This document shows, piece after piece, positions 29,101-36,844 of a stretch of 64,000 nt of DNA; within the stretch, counting starts at the first letter, position 1; every line of letters starts with the position of its first letter. This DNA is from Gammaproteobacteria bacterium. GTDB lineage: Bacteria > Pseudomonadota > Gammaproteobacteria > VBWC01. Location of the stretch: positions 62,001 through 126,000 of the forward strand of contig VBWC01000018.1 in NCBI GenBank assembly GCA_006218035.1. Reading direction: 5' to 3'. Both the position numbers and the translations under genes were made by a program. The notes under the pieces were generated by a model. That model was not told where the DNA came from. It saw only the letters and a program-made list of their open reading frames with translations, and did not search any database.

Positions 29101-31882
29101 TCGCATCCAGGCAAATCAGCGTGTCGTAGGGCAACAACACCAACGTCAACATCGCGAGCACCAGCGGGCGGCCCGCGGAGTTTCCGGTCAGGGTCAGGTG
29201 CGCCAGCCAGTCACGGTCCGCAGGCTTGCGGATCAATTCGAATATCGACGACAACAGCGCGGGCAGGAACAGCACCGCCACGACCAGCAGTGTCCAGAAC
29301 TGCACCGGTCCCGGACCGAACCACCAGCCACCGGCCAGTAACGCCAGCAGCGCTGGCGCCACGAGGCTGCGGCGCAGGTTGTCGAAGATCTTCCATACCG
29401 ACAACGCGGAGAGCGGGTTAGGTTGCCGCTTGGCCCTGGCGCCGTCGGCTCCCGGCGGCCCCGGCACGCGCGGGAATAACCAGCCGGCAAGCTGCCAGTC
29501 GCCGCGTATCCAGCGGTGTCGCCGGCTGGCCTCCAGCGCATAACTGGCCGGATGCTCCTCGATGAGATCGATATCCGTCACCAGCGCCGAACGCGCGTAG
29601 CCGCTTTCGAGGAGATCGTGACTGAGAATCAGATTCTCCGGAAAACGTCCATCGACGGCCTGACGAAAGGCGTCCACATCGTAGATGCCCTTGCCGATGA
29701 AAGACCCCTCGCCGAAAATATCCTGGTAGACATCCGACACCTCGCGCGTATACGGATCGATGCCCGACTCACCGGCAAACAGTCTGGTAAACCGCGACTG
29801 GCCGGCACTCGTCAGGCTGATCGACGCACGAGGTTGCAGGATCGCGTAGCCTTCGACAATCCGTCCCCTCGCGGCATCGTATACCGGCCGATTGAGCGGA
29901 TGCGCGATGTTGCCTATCAGGGTGCGTGCCGTGTCGCGCGGCAGTTGCGTGTCGGTATCCAGCGTGATGACGTACTTGATCGACGCGAGGATGGACGCAT
30001 CGCCGACCATGTCCGGAAATGCCGCTTGCCCCTCGCCGCGCAGCAGGGCGTTGAACTGCTCGAGTTTGCCGCGCTTGCGCTCATGGCCCATCCATACCCG
30101 CTCGAATGGATTCCACACCCGCGGCCGGTGCAACAGATAAAAGATGCACGGACGATCCTCGCGATAGCTCGCGTTGAGTGCCGCGACCGCTGCGCGCGCG
30201 TGGGCGAGCAATGCGTCATCGTCCGGCAGCGTTTGCTGCGGCGCGTCACTGAAATCCGTCAGCAACGCAAAGAACAGATTGGCATCGCGATTACCGAGAT
30301 AACGGATCTCCAGTGCTTCGAGCAGGACATCGATCTCGTGCGGCTGCCCGAGCAAGGTAGGCACCACCACCATGGTGCGATGAACATCCGGAATGCCGCG
30401 TGAAAAATCCAGTCGGGGCAACGCGCGCGGCGGCAACCACAGCGTGACCAGCAGGTTGACCAGCGGCACGGCCAGCGCCGAGGCGCCGATGACGCCGGTG
30501 AGCGCAAAAAACCAGTAGCGCCAGTCGCCGGGCACGAACCCGTCGAAGGCCGACAGTACGACGGCTGTCGCCAATACCGTCAACACCAGGATGGGGCCAA
30601 GGTAAAGGGACAAACGGTAAGGCCGGCTCGCGCGCCTGAGCCGCGCTCGCCATGACAACCGGCAGCCGATCGTGCGCTCCAGCAGCGGTCGCCCATGGTC
30701 GATCAGGTAATAGCCGACATGCGCGCTGCGGTCGCTGGCACTCAAGCGCCCGGCAGCTATCTGCGCAAGAACAATGGCTGCGCGCGCCACGGCCGACTCG
30801 CTGCACTTACCGCCCCTCGCCAGGTCCTCAATGACATGCCGGTAGCGGTCGCGTGTGGCGAAATCCTGGCCGGCATGCATTGCGGCCGGGTCTTCGCGCA
30901 ATGTCTGTTCCACGACACTGAGCGACTCGACGTAATCCCGCCAGTCCATCGCGCCGATGAAACGCAGACTGCCGATACTGTTGACGATGGATATCTGGTT
31001 GGTCGCGGCGGTGCGGGCGGCTACCTCGGCCAGCTGCGTCGCGGTCACACCTTGTTCGAGCAGTTTTTGCTCGACCCAGGTCTGCACGAACGCCATCGCC
31101 GAGCCATACGCCTGGAGTCCGGCGTAGAACTCCTCGACAAACGGCGCGGTCAGCGGCACATCGGCATGGGCGAACTCGGCCAGCAACTGGATAAGCTGCT
31201 TCGGCTCCCGTTCGGCGGTGGCGAGCATGCGCTCCGCCCAGCCGATCGCCGCGTCGCGCTCCTCGCGCTGCCGGGCGATACGCACACCGACGCGACGCAG
31301 GTTTTCCAGCAGCGCCAACTGCAGCATGATCGGGAATGCCCACAGTTCGCCGAGCTTTAACGGCGCAACGGTCTGGTAGGCGGCGACGAACTGCGTGACG
31401 TTGTCGCTGTCGACGCGACCGTCCATGTGAGAAATCAACTCCAGCGCCAGATCATAGATGCGCGGAAAACCCGCCGACAGGCCGTCCGCCAGGCGCGGCA
31501 ACTGCCGGCTGTAGCCGCGCGGCAGATGCCGGCGCGCCAGACCGATCTGCTGCTCGATGAGATAGAAATTATCGAGCAACCACGCCTCGGCCGGCGCGAT
31601 CCGCTGTCCCGGCGTGGCGGCGGAGGTGACGACGTCATACGCCGCCAGCAGCACGCGCGCATTATCCGCCAGCCGCGGCAGCAGCCTGTCCGGTCCCCGA
31701 TGCGGATCGATCTTGTGCTGGCCGGCCAGCGTCACCGCGTGACGTTTCAGCTGCTCAATGCTGAGCAGCTCCGCGCGCAGCAACTCGGTATCCCGGTCGT
31801 TACGCAACGCACTGTGTGGGCGTCCCGAAAATCCAAACTTTATGATGACGATCTCCTTGTCCGTATGCCGGGTGGACGGCAC
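23159..31882 (-). CDS. ndvB: Cyclic beta-1,2-glucan synthase (NdvB type)
   Basis: 2907 aa, the usual size of NdvB/Cgs. Membrane helices near residues 420-500 and 840-1010 flank a GT84 glucosyltransferase core with the DTDTQLP motif near 642. A glucoamylase-like block (NWYDTRTLQPL) is near 1116. Two carbohydrate-binding plus GH94-phosphorylase regions follow, with YGFRDQLQD near 2450 and CGDWNDGMN near 2580 (acid residue of GH94). It makes and size-controls periplasmic cyclic glucans from UDP-glucose. The GTG start is uncertain: an AAGGAG lies at codons 9-10 with no ATG/GTG at proper distance. No NdvA exporter is adjacent. Confidence 0.95.
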   Translation of the reverse strand: MPSTRHTDKEIVIIKFGFSGRPHSALRNDRDTELLRAELLSIEQLKRHAVTLAGQHKIDPHRGPDRLLPRLADNARVLLAAYDVVTSAATPGQRIAPAEAWLLDNFYLIEQQIGLARRHLPRGYSRQLPRLADGLSAGFPRIYDLALELISHMDGRVDSDNVTQFVAAYQTVAPLKLGELWAFPIMLQLALLENLRRVGVRIARQREERDAAIGWAERMLATAEREPKQLIQLLAEFAHADVPLTAPFVEEFYAGLQAYGSAMAFVQTWVEQKLLEQGVTATQLAEVAARTAATNQISIVNSIGSLRFIGAMDWRDYVESLSVVEQTLREDPAAMHAGQDFATRDRYRHVIEDLARGGKCSESAVARAAIVLAQIAAGRLSASDRSAHVGYYLIDHGRPLLERTIGCRLSWRARLRRASRPYRLSLYLGPILVLTVLATAVVLSAFDGFVPGDWRYWFFALTGVIGASALAVPLVNLLVTLWLPPRALPRLDFSRGIPDVHRTMVVVPTLLGQPHEIDVLLEALEIRYLGNRDANLFFALLTDFSDAPQQTLPDDDALLAHARAAVAALNASYREDRPCIFYLLHRPRVWNPFERVWMGHERKRGKLEQFNALLRGEGQAAFPDMVGDASILASIKYVITLDTDTQLPRDTARTLIGNIAHPLNRPVYDAARGRIVEGYAILQPRASISLTSAGQSRFTRLFAGESGIDPYTREVSDVYQDIFGEGSFIGKGIYDVDAFRQAVDGRFPENLILSHDLLESGYARSALVTDIDLIEEHPASYALEASRRHRWIRGDWQLAGWLFPRVPGPPGADGARAKRQPNPLSALSVWKIFDNLRRSLVAPALLALLAGGWWFGPGPVQFWTLLVVAVLFLPALLSSIFELIRKPADRDWLAHLTLTGNSAGRPLVLAMLTLVLLPYDTLICLDAIRRSAVRMLFTRRGLLLWQLRSYARRNARRTLADYFVELWIAPVFSVALGVALWQSHPAEWLFCVPVLLLWLVSPVVGWWISVPLVSRALDLTVAQRAFLRASARRTWRYFADFVGPQDNWLPPDNFQEYPAEAIAARTSPTNIGMALLADLAAYDFGYIAAGEFLQRVGNTLATMEKLERYRGHFYNWYDTRTLQPLRPQYVSSVDSGNLAGSLLTLHAGLAELKDQPVLSLNAFHGLQDTLQVLAEHLPASPNPEFAQQIRFLQDTLRAVAPSELAAKAQPQSLAAAASLLDEIHRAGGGLVALLPADIDGELYYWAQAFNRQARALQEDLVSLVPKPQHIRDIPTLAELAREKAIGTGALSSAGVAVAAGSRYQGAVERLRIIDNLLGRCHELALMDFEFLYDTARGLLTIGYDVGERRRDPACYDLLASEARLASFLLIAQGQVPQKHWFALGRLLTSHGGDVSLISWSGSMFEYLMPRLMLPGYPNTLLEQTCRAAVSRQIEYGRQRAVPWGISESCYNATDMHQVYQYRAFGVPGLGFKRGLGDDLVIAPYASALALTVMPQKACRNLQTLAANGFLGGYGFYEAIDYTPSRVPRGKSHAIVRSFMAHHQGMSLLAFGHVLLDRPMQRRFMSDPLARATELLLQERVPKKGATLHPHAAEVSAAARPAAAEAGAIMRVFTEPNTPLPEVHLLSNGRYHVMATHAGGGYSRWRDLAVTRWREDATADCWGTFIYLRDRDSGRYWSTAYQPTLRKADHYEAIFVQARAEYRRRDRAIEAHTEISVSPEDDVEIRRVTLTNLSARARHIEVTSYAEVVLTALNSDLAHRSFSNLFVQTEILPDRQAILCTRRRRTPGEQVPWMFHLLAAPGAMADEASYETDRARFIGRGRTAANPLVLESSDDASPSSQRLSNTQGSVLDPIVAIRRTISLSPDESATVQIISGVADTREAALALVEKYCDRHFVERAFEMAWFQSQEVLRHLNASEADAQVYGRLASSVIYGNARRRAAPSVIASNRLGQFGLWRFAISGDLPIVLMRIADLSRIDLVKQVLQAHAYWRMKGVIADLVILNEDFSGYRAVLHDQIMGLINTGPEAQMIDKPGGVFVRRAEELSEEDRVLFQAVARIVITDTAETLAEQVERRAPKERLPDRLEPSSQPAAEPAHPLAPRDRIFCNGLGGFTPDGHEYVVTLEPGQTTPLPWANVIASPHIGTVVSESGSAYTWVENAHEFRLTPWHNDPISDSSGEAFYIRDEETGEFWSPTPTPARGRSGYVCRHGFGYSVFEHYEAGISSELFTYVAMDAPVKFVVIKLRNHSKYTRRLSLTGYWELVLGEWRHANLMHIVTETDPHSGALFARNAYGRECANRVVFAQVSGKARTVSGSRTEFIGRNGSLANPAALRRKRLSGKTGAGLDPCAALQTQIELAAGQEREIVFVFGAARDTDEAQHVIQRFGGTAGARQALTDVWRHWNRTLGAVHVETPDRALNVLANGWLIYQTLSCRLWGRSGYYQSGGAYGFRDQLQDTMALIHTTPWLAREQLIRCAAHQFVQGDVQHWWHPPNGQGVRTHFSDDYLWLPYAACRYVLATGDTGLLDESVHFLEGRELLTKEEAYYDQPLRSAEAASLYEHCVRAIKHGLRFGAHQLPLMGCGDWNDGMNLVGHDGKGESVWLAWFLYENLQLFAGLARGHDDAEFAGICTAQAALLRDNIEAHAWDGEWYRRAWFDDGTPLGSADNDECQIDSISQSWAVISGGGDPKRARQAMAAVDKRLVRRDAQLIQLLAPPFDKSDLEPGYIKGYVPGVRENGGQYTHAAIWTTLAFAMLGDRERAWELYAMLNPIHHGSEPDDIERYKVEPYVMSADIYGAPPHTSRGGWTWYTGAAGWMYRLTVETLLGLHLEVDHLRIAPCIPADWPSYKIHYRYRETFYHITVNRAGETPGHVTRVIVDGVPANVTDADRAGRIPLVDDRRDHVVEVELG

Positions 31883-32011
31883 AGCACGGGCCCGATGACC
31901 GGCACATGTCGGGAACTCATGGCAGCTGCACTCAGACTAGCAGCTAACGCTCTGCCCGGTGCGATCAATTCCCTGCGCGAGCGCAGTCAGGTTACTGCTG
32001 GTCTCGATTCA

Positions 32012-32626
32012 TTACAAGAACAGCAGAATCGCGAAGTAGTGGCTGACGCTGCCCGCGAGGACAAACAGATGCCAGATGCCGTGGAACCACGGGTGCCGGT
32101 GATCGAGCACGAAGAACACAATGCCTGAGGTATAGAAGAGCCCGCCTGCCAGCAGCCAGCGAAAGCCTGCCGGCGGCAACGCGGCAAGTATCGGATCCAG
32201 CGCGAACAGACAGAGCCAGCCCATCACCAGGTAGATAATGACCGGCACCACCCGGCGTCCCTTGCGCGGCAATGCGTCCAGCACGATCCCGAAAACCGCC
32301 AGTCCCCAGATCGCGCCAAACATCCACCAGCCCAGCGTACCCTTGAGCGCCACCAGCGTGAACGGCGTGTAGGTCCCGGCGATCAGCAGATAGATGGACT
32401 GGTGATCCAGTATGCGGAAAAACCGTTTGGCCGGACCGGCCAGGCTGTGATAGAGCGTGGACACGAGATAGAGCAGAAACAGCGTAAAGCCGTAGACGCT
32501 GAAGCTGATGATCCGGCGGGCATCGCCATCCATCGCCGCAAACGTGACCAGCACCGCGCCACCGGCCAGCGCGAACACCGCGCCGAGCAGATGCGTGATG
32601 CTGTTGAGACGCTCGCCCTTGACCAT
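32012..32626 (-). CDS. trhA: Hemolysin III / PAQR family membrane protein
   Basis: 204 aa, seven membrane helices. PAQR landmarks: N-terminal ERLNSITHLLGA, STLYHS, FRILDHQSIYLLIAGTYTP, and C-terminal HPWFHGIWHLFVLAGSVSHYFA with the zinc-binding His set. The bacterial members (YqfA/TrhA) affect membrane homeostasis; haemolysis is not implied. It lies upstream of ndvB on the same strand, 129 bp away. Confidence 0.93.
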   Translation of the reverse strand: MVKGERLNSITHLLGAVFALAGGAVLVTFAAMDGDARRIISFSVYGFTLFLLYLVSTLYHSLAGPAKRFFRILDHQSIYLLIAGTYTPFTLVALKGTLGWWMFGAIWGLAVFGIVLDALPRKGRRVVPVIIYLVMGWLCLFALDPILAALPPAGFRWLLAGGLFYTSGIVFFVLDHRHPWFHGIWHLFVLAGSVSHYFAILLFL

Positions 32627-32690
32627 GCGCTCTATTCTACTCGCATCGCCACCCCGGCGCGGGGCGACTGATGGAGCTCCCGGTGGGTAA

Positions 32691-32710
32691 TTTGTCGACT
32701 AAAACGGGGA
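32691..32710. repeat. IS-end-like scar shared with the IS3 remnant
   Basis: TTTGTCGACTAAAACGGGGA here nearly matches TTTGTGTCTACTAAAACGGG at 37682-37701, which is the outer end of the IS3-family remnant. Probably a solitary leftover IS terminus. Confidence 0.4.
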
Positions 32711-32742
32711 ACGCACGGCGTCTGCGCGAACCATGCTGTTAA

Positions 32743-32794
32743 GGAACCTCTGATGTGTCGTCATTCCGGGCGGAGCGTAGCGGAGACCCGGAAT
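32743..32794. mobile_element. One-ended IS5-type MITE
   Basis: TTAA (32739-32742) then GGAACCTCTGATG, the same left end and target style as the other MITEs. It runs into a 32-bp palindromic block at 32763-32794 that is the exact reverse complement of 7072-7103. No right end is found downstream, so it is truncated. Confidence 0.65.
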
Positions 32795-33084
32795 CCTCAT
32801 GATCGTGTTGTCTGGATGAAGCGTGCATTTCAGTAGTTGAGAAACCACCGATCACATTCGAAACAACCTTCTCGCCGTGATGGCCGCATAAATACCGACC
32901 GGACGTGACAGAGCGATTCTGCATATTCGGGTTTCATATCAAGTGATGTCAGGTTATACTCGTGACCGTTCTCCGCAGGAAGCGGTTTCCAAAGCTGTTT
33001 CATACAGATTCTGCTTGGTTCGCTCGGCTCGGATACCAGGCTGGTTAGTTGCTAGACAACCCCGGTCTTTTCCACGAAAGAGAG

Positions 33085-33118
33085 CAAAAATCTTCCCGTT
33101 CACGGGAGTGGCTTTTTG
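33085..33118 (+). terminator. Terminator/attenuator-like hairpin in the PKD gene leader
   Basis: TCCCG-TTCA-CGGGA hairpin (33094-33107) nested inside CAAAAA (33085-33090) and TTTTTG (33113-33118), ending in T-rich sequence, 53 nt before the ATG. It could end upstream transcripts or act as an attenuator; no known riboswitch core was recognised in front of it. Confidence 0.4.
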
Positions 33119-33170
33119 TTTTCAAAATTCTTTAATTACGCTTTTGCGTAACGCGACTGGGGCTATCAAA

Positions 33171-34211
33171 ATGAAAAAAACCAGTATCGTAGTTGGCTGT
33201 GTTCTCAGTATGGGCGTCGAAGCTGCCGATTTTAAGTTGACGTGGGGCGCTTATATCGGATCCGTCGGTCATAATATCGTTGCCTTTTGCGGTATCAATA
33301 ATGCTACGCCTTATCAAGTTGTTTCAGTGTCGGCAACCCGAACGGTCGCAACCGTTGCATTGCCTGTATCTGCGGGTGATGCCGTCCGATGCCATCTGCG
33401 TGCACTCCGGTTAAGTGATCTGGTCTATTCCGATCCGAGTGTCCCGGTACAGGTGGCGGCATTGTCAGGCGCTGTTGCCGACCAGCCGCCCGTCGCCAAA
33501 CCAGGTGGCCCCTATAACACCACCCTGGGAAGTACCGTCGTCTTCAACGGCAATGCCTCGGCGGACCCCGAACGGCAACCATTGACCTACGACTGGAATT
33601 TCGGTGATGGCTCGACGCATGGCACGGGCATCGGCCCGAGCTATATCTACAGCCGCACGGGCACCTACACCGTCACGCTCGTCGTCAACGACGGCGGGGC
33701 CAGTTCCGCACCGGCGTCTACCACGGTGACGATCGGTGATGTCAATGCTTCCACGAACCTGATCGTGAACGCCGGTTTCGAAACCGGCTTCAAGAACCCA
33801 TGGACAGGCGGCGGCGGCATGACCAACGCTGCGGCTGACATACGCAGTGGAACCTGGGCCTATCGCGTGTGGGGAAGCACAACACAATGGCCCGACATCA
33901 GACAGGACGTGACCGTTGTCGCCGGCAAGACCTACGACTTCAGCGGCTGGATGAGAATTACCGGCAAGACCGCCACGTCCAGCAGCAGCGGTAACTACTA
34001 TACATTCCAGATTCACTGGTACGACGCCTCGGGTACCGAGACGGGAACTGCGACCTCGTTTGGAACGAGCTACAGCAACATCGCTTACACCCGGTTTAGC
34101 CAACAGGCCGTCGCGCCGACCGGCGCCGTCAAGGGAAGGTTGCACTTCCTCGCCGCCCAGGCCGATGGTACCGGCTATATCGATGACCTGAGTATCGTCG
34201 CTTTGCCGTGA
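33171..34211 (+). CDS. Secreted PKD-domain protein with C-terminal carbohydrate-binding-like module
   Basis: 346 aa from the ATG at 33171; the frame is open upstream but MKKTSIVVGCVLSMGVEA is a clear signal peptide start. After a divergent beta domain (about 20-100) comes a PKD domain with GGPYNTTLGSTVVFNGNAS, YDWNFGDGS and YTVTLVVNDGG (about 105-190), then a jelly-roll CenC-like module beginning NLIVNAGFETG and containing VVAGKTYDFSGWM (about 195-345). Surface or extracellular binding protein; no enzyme domain. Lower GC at its start than neighbours suggests transfer. Confidence 0.85.
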   Translation: MKKTSIVVGCVLSMGVEAADFKLTWGAYIGSVGHNIVAFCGINNATPYQVVSVSATRTVATVALPVSAGDAVRCHLRALRLSDLVYSDPSVPVQVAALSGAVADQPPVAKPGGPYNTTLGSTVVFNGNASADPERQPLTYDWNFGDGSTHGTGIGPSYIYSRTGTYTVTLVVNDGGASSAPASTTVTIGDVNASTNLIVNAGFETGFKNPWTGGGGMTNAAADIRSGTWAYRVWGSTTQWPDIRQDVTVVAGKTYDFSGWMRITGKTATSSSSGNYYTFQIHWYDASGTETGTATSFGTSYSNIAYTRFSQQAVAPTGAVKGRLHFLAAQADGTGYIDDLSIVALP

Positions 34212-34309
34212 CAGCGGGGGCACTGAAATTGCCGGTGAACAAAAAAAGGGGCCACCCATTAGCCGACCCTAAGTCAAGAGCGAAACCCATCTACCCCCGC
34301 TGTTTTTTC
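34211..34309 (+). terminator. Long-loop terminator-like repeat after the PKD gene
   Basis: ACAGCGGGGG (34211-34220, overlapping the stop codon) and CCCCCGCTGT (34294-34303) are exact complements and the second is followed by a T run. The 73-nt loop is long for an intrinsic terminator, so it may instead be the ends of a small inserted element. Confidence 0.5.
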
Positions 34310-34601
34310 TGACAACAGGGTTGCCATTTATACCTGACTGTTGTTCCGGTCGAACCCGTTTCCTCATGCATGGCTACGACCGAGCAGCCAAGCTGCCCCA
34401 GAGAAACGTTGGTGCCGCCGAGGTGTCCGGGAAATGCTCACAGACCGGTGGCTCGCGCAAAGCGCGTCCAATCCCCAATTGGCTCACCCGGCGGACGACC
34501 CGGGGTACAACAACTCAGGCGGTGGCGACAGACCTCCACTCAGACTCGCTGGTTCGCGACCAGTCCCCTTTGCTGGCTGGTCTACCGCCACCTTAACCGT
34601 T
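34310..34601. other. Non-coding flank of IS110/IS1111 remnant
   Basis: About 290 bp downstream of the transposase stop with no gene. IS1111-group elements carry a structured non-coding region on this side of the transposase gene; a short hairpin (GCGC-AAA-GCGC near 34458) is visible, but no boundary or guide loops could be assigned. Confidence 0.4.
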
Positions 34602-35288
34602 TCAGGCGAAACAGCGTTTCACGTCAAAAGGCTGCTTCTCCTTTAAGATGTGATAACTCGCCCGCGCCAGCTTGTGGGCCAGCGCCTTGGTGGCCACCAC
34701 GCCGTTGGTTTTTGCCTTCTTCTTCTCGAAGAAGGTGTTGGCTTCCTTGCAGAAGCGCCGGGCGAAATTGGCCGCCTCGATGAAGGCCCATACCAGATAG
34801 GCGTTGCCGTTCTTGGTGTTGCCTTCGCCCTTCTTCTTGCCGTTGGAATAGCGGGCGCTGTCGACGCAGCGGGCGTAGGAAGCGAAGTTGCCGACCTGAG
34901 CAAAACGGGTGATGTCGCCCGTCTCCAACAGGATGACGATGGCCAGCACCTCGCCGATGCCCGGGACACTCTTGAGTAAGGCATATTCGGGCCGCGGTTT
35001 TGCGCCCTCCACAAGACGCTGCTCCAACAGGGCGATCTGCGTATTCAGCGCCGCGATGATGGCTACGTTGGATTTCACGGCGAGGGCGACATCGGTGGCC
35101 AGTCCGAGGGTATCGACATGGTCGACCGACAAGCGTTTGATCGCGTTGCTCGACAGCCGCGAACCGAATGATCGCGCCAGGATGTTCTCCACCGCCAACA
35201 CCTGTTGGGTGCGCGAACGCACCAGTTGAATGCGTTTGCGGCTCAACAGGTCGCTTAGCTGCGTGTCCGTTGTTGGTGGGCAGGATCA
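34602..35288 (-). pseudogene. IS110/IS1111-family transposase, C-terminal part
   Basis: About 214-228 residues of the C-terminal Transposase_20 domain: LLKSVPGIGEVLAIVILLE, FASYARCVDSARYSNGKKK, GNAYLVWAFIEAANFARR. The N-terminal DEDD RuvC-like catalytic domain is missing: the frame runs back to about 35288, exactly where the 59-bp inverted repeat begins. So the transposase was cut by that element or by a rearrangement, and should be inactive. Confidence 0.88.
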
Positions 35289-35345
35289 TTTACGTAAGGC
35301 GATGTAGAGTGGGGTGGCGCTTTCTCGCGTAACCCGCCAATCGTG
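35287..35345 (+). repeat. Left 59-bp inverted repeat of a 1.4-kb element
   Basis: Matches the reverse complement of 36643-36701 at 56 of 59 positions. Begins CATTTACGTAAGGCGATG and contains a REP-like GGCGCTTTCTCGCGTAACC block. It abuts the truncated IS110 transposase. Confidence 0.85.
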
Positions 35346-35457
35346 TAATGCCATTGGGGTCAGTGCCATTGGGGTCGGAGTCAAATTAATCGGGCAGATC
35401 ATTCAAACGCCCGTAAAAAAATCGACCCCGACCCCACATGCTGCTGCCAGCCCCCTG

Positions 35458-35556
35458 CTAGTGTAGTGTTGCTCTCTTGATGGAGCTTAAAATCGACGGG
35501 AACCCGCGTAGATACTGGGTTTCATATGATTTCATTAGCGTGCAACACTACACTAG
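35458..35556. mobile_element. 99-bp MITE with CTAG-type ends
   Basis: CTAGTGTAGTGTTGC (35458-35472) and its exact complement GCAACACTACACTAG (35542-35556) bracket 69 bp. Ends built on CTAG recall IS630-type target choice. The right end supplies the TAG stop codon of the neighbouring gene. Confidence 0.7.
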
Positions 35557-36170
35557 GTCTGTTGCAACTTCTCCACTGCCTCCTTCAGCTTGTCCAGACT
35601 CTCTTTCCCTTTCTCGACAGCTTCCTTCAGTTTTTTGATCTCTTGCAGCGTTTTGGCACTTTCCTTGTTCCCTGCCGCCTTTGCGGCCTCGATCAAAAAA
35701 TCCAGCGCAGCATTGATCACGCCAAACGGGATTACCTCTGGCTCGCCTGACAGCGATTTAAAAATAAGCTGGATAGTCAGGCCGTAGAGCTGGGTACCTG
35801 CTACCCAGAGCTTGCTCAGCGCCTTGACGATGTTAATGGGCCTGAGAAGTAAGTCAGCCAGCTCCTTTTTTTCGTTGAGTTGAGAATCCTGGGTGCATTT
35901 CAGGCCGTCAACGCTATCGAGAAACCTCTGCACATTGGCTCGTTGCGCTTGCTCAGGCACGGAACTTCCGAGCGCATTTTTGTACTGTTCGAGCGCAGGC
36001 ACGAGCAGATCAAGCCAGCGATTCCAGTCTTCACACGTTACGATGAGCTTCTTCTGGGAGACATCCCACTCATCAACTTTGGCAAATGCCGGATTCGCCA
36101 CGACAGACACAATCAAGAATATGGCTATCCAGCGGGCCGCCAAATGCGAGCAAGTGTTGGGCGTAGACAT
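35553..36170 (-). CDS. Secreted coiled-coil protein, unknown
   Basis: 205 aa. Signal peptide (AIFLIVSVVANPAFA), two Cys (VTCEDW, LKCTQD) and a lysine/glutamate-rich C-terminal coiled coil (LKEAVEKGKESLDKLKEAVEK). The stop TAG lies inside the inserted MITE, so the C-terminus may be artificially shortened. The gene is the only one between the two 59-bp inverted repeats and could be cargo of that element. No family recognised. Confidence 0.65.
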   Translation of the reverse strand: MSTPNTCSHLAARWIAIFLIVSVVANPAFAKVDEWDVSQKKLIVTCEDWNRWLDLLVPALEQYKNALGSSVPEQAQRANVQRFLDSVDGLKCTQDSQLNEKKELADLLLRPINIVKALSKLWVAGTQLYGLTIQLIFKSLSGEPEVIPFGVINAALDFLIEAAKAAGNKESAKTLQEIKKLKEAVEKGKESLDKLKEAVEKLQQT

Positions 36171-36642
36171 GACTCATCTCCTTAATTGCTGGATCGTTAA
36201 TGTTTCACTCCGCCTCAGCATCCTTGCATGTATTGCACATCACCTCCTTTGCCGACATGAGCCGAACATTGAACAGCCAAGAGACGAGTGCTCTGCGTGA
36301 CGCCGCGATGTATTTCCCGCAAACACAAAATAATCGGTGGCGATCGCGCGACGTTGAAATTTCGGCCCAGACCACCCGTGATACTGCGAGAAGATTTGTG
36401 TGCGACAACAATCCACCGGCGATACGGCCGATCCCTCGAATACACGATCGGGTGCCGCAGGGAAGCACAGTTCAGTGATTTAATATCACACGTGCAGGGC
36501 GTACCGGGGAAAATAGTCTTGCCGTTTTCTGACTGCGCTTCGGCTCATACTTTCGTCGACGTCGCTCGATGGCGCACGTGGCGCGCCGTGATGCATCAAA
36601 CGTGCCGTCGGGCATTCGTTAATAAACAGCTTATGTACTTCG
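36171..36642. other. Intergenic, no gene seen
   Basis: About 470 bp upstream of the secreted coiled-coil gene. Minus-strand open frames here (for example 36205-36468) show no conserved motif or ribosome site. Presumably only the promoter of that gene. Confidence 0.4.
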
Positions 36643-36701
36643 CACGATTGGCGGGATACGCGAGAAAGCGCTGCCCCACTCTACATCGCCTTACGTAAAT
36701 G
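36643..36701 (-). repeat. Right 59-bp inverted repeat of the 1.4-kb element
   Basis: Partner of 35287-35345 with three mismatches. It ends ...TTACGTAAATG. No obvious flanking target duplication. Confidence 0.85.
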
Positions 36702-36844
36702 CTATTCGTAGAGCGAGCCTTTTATCGCAGTTAAATCCCCGCTGCGAACACAGCCATCCTGTTCTGCTCGGTGAAGGACTATAGTAATTACACGGCAAGA
36801 TGGATTGCGCCGATCCGGCGACGGCCAGAAACGGAGTGCGAGCA

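Larger units (their letters stand above)
32627..33170. other. Gap with repeat scars and a leader for the PKD gene
   Basis: No gene. Holds an IS-end-like scar (32691-32710), a one-ended IS5-type MITE (32739-32794) and, at the right, the untranslated leader of the PKD-domain gene with a hairpin. Confidence 0.5.

Noticed and set aside
32943-33170. N-terminal extension of the PKD protein and a cyclic-di-GMP (GEMM) riboswitch in the same stretch
   Set aside because: The extension lacks coding character and a signal peptide starts at 33171. GEMM core blocks could not be matched in order.
36205-36468. Minus-strand open frame of 87 codons
   Set aside because: No ribosome site, random-looking composition and no motif; probably upstream region of the coiled-coil gene.
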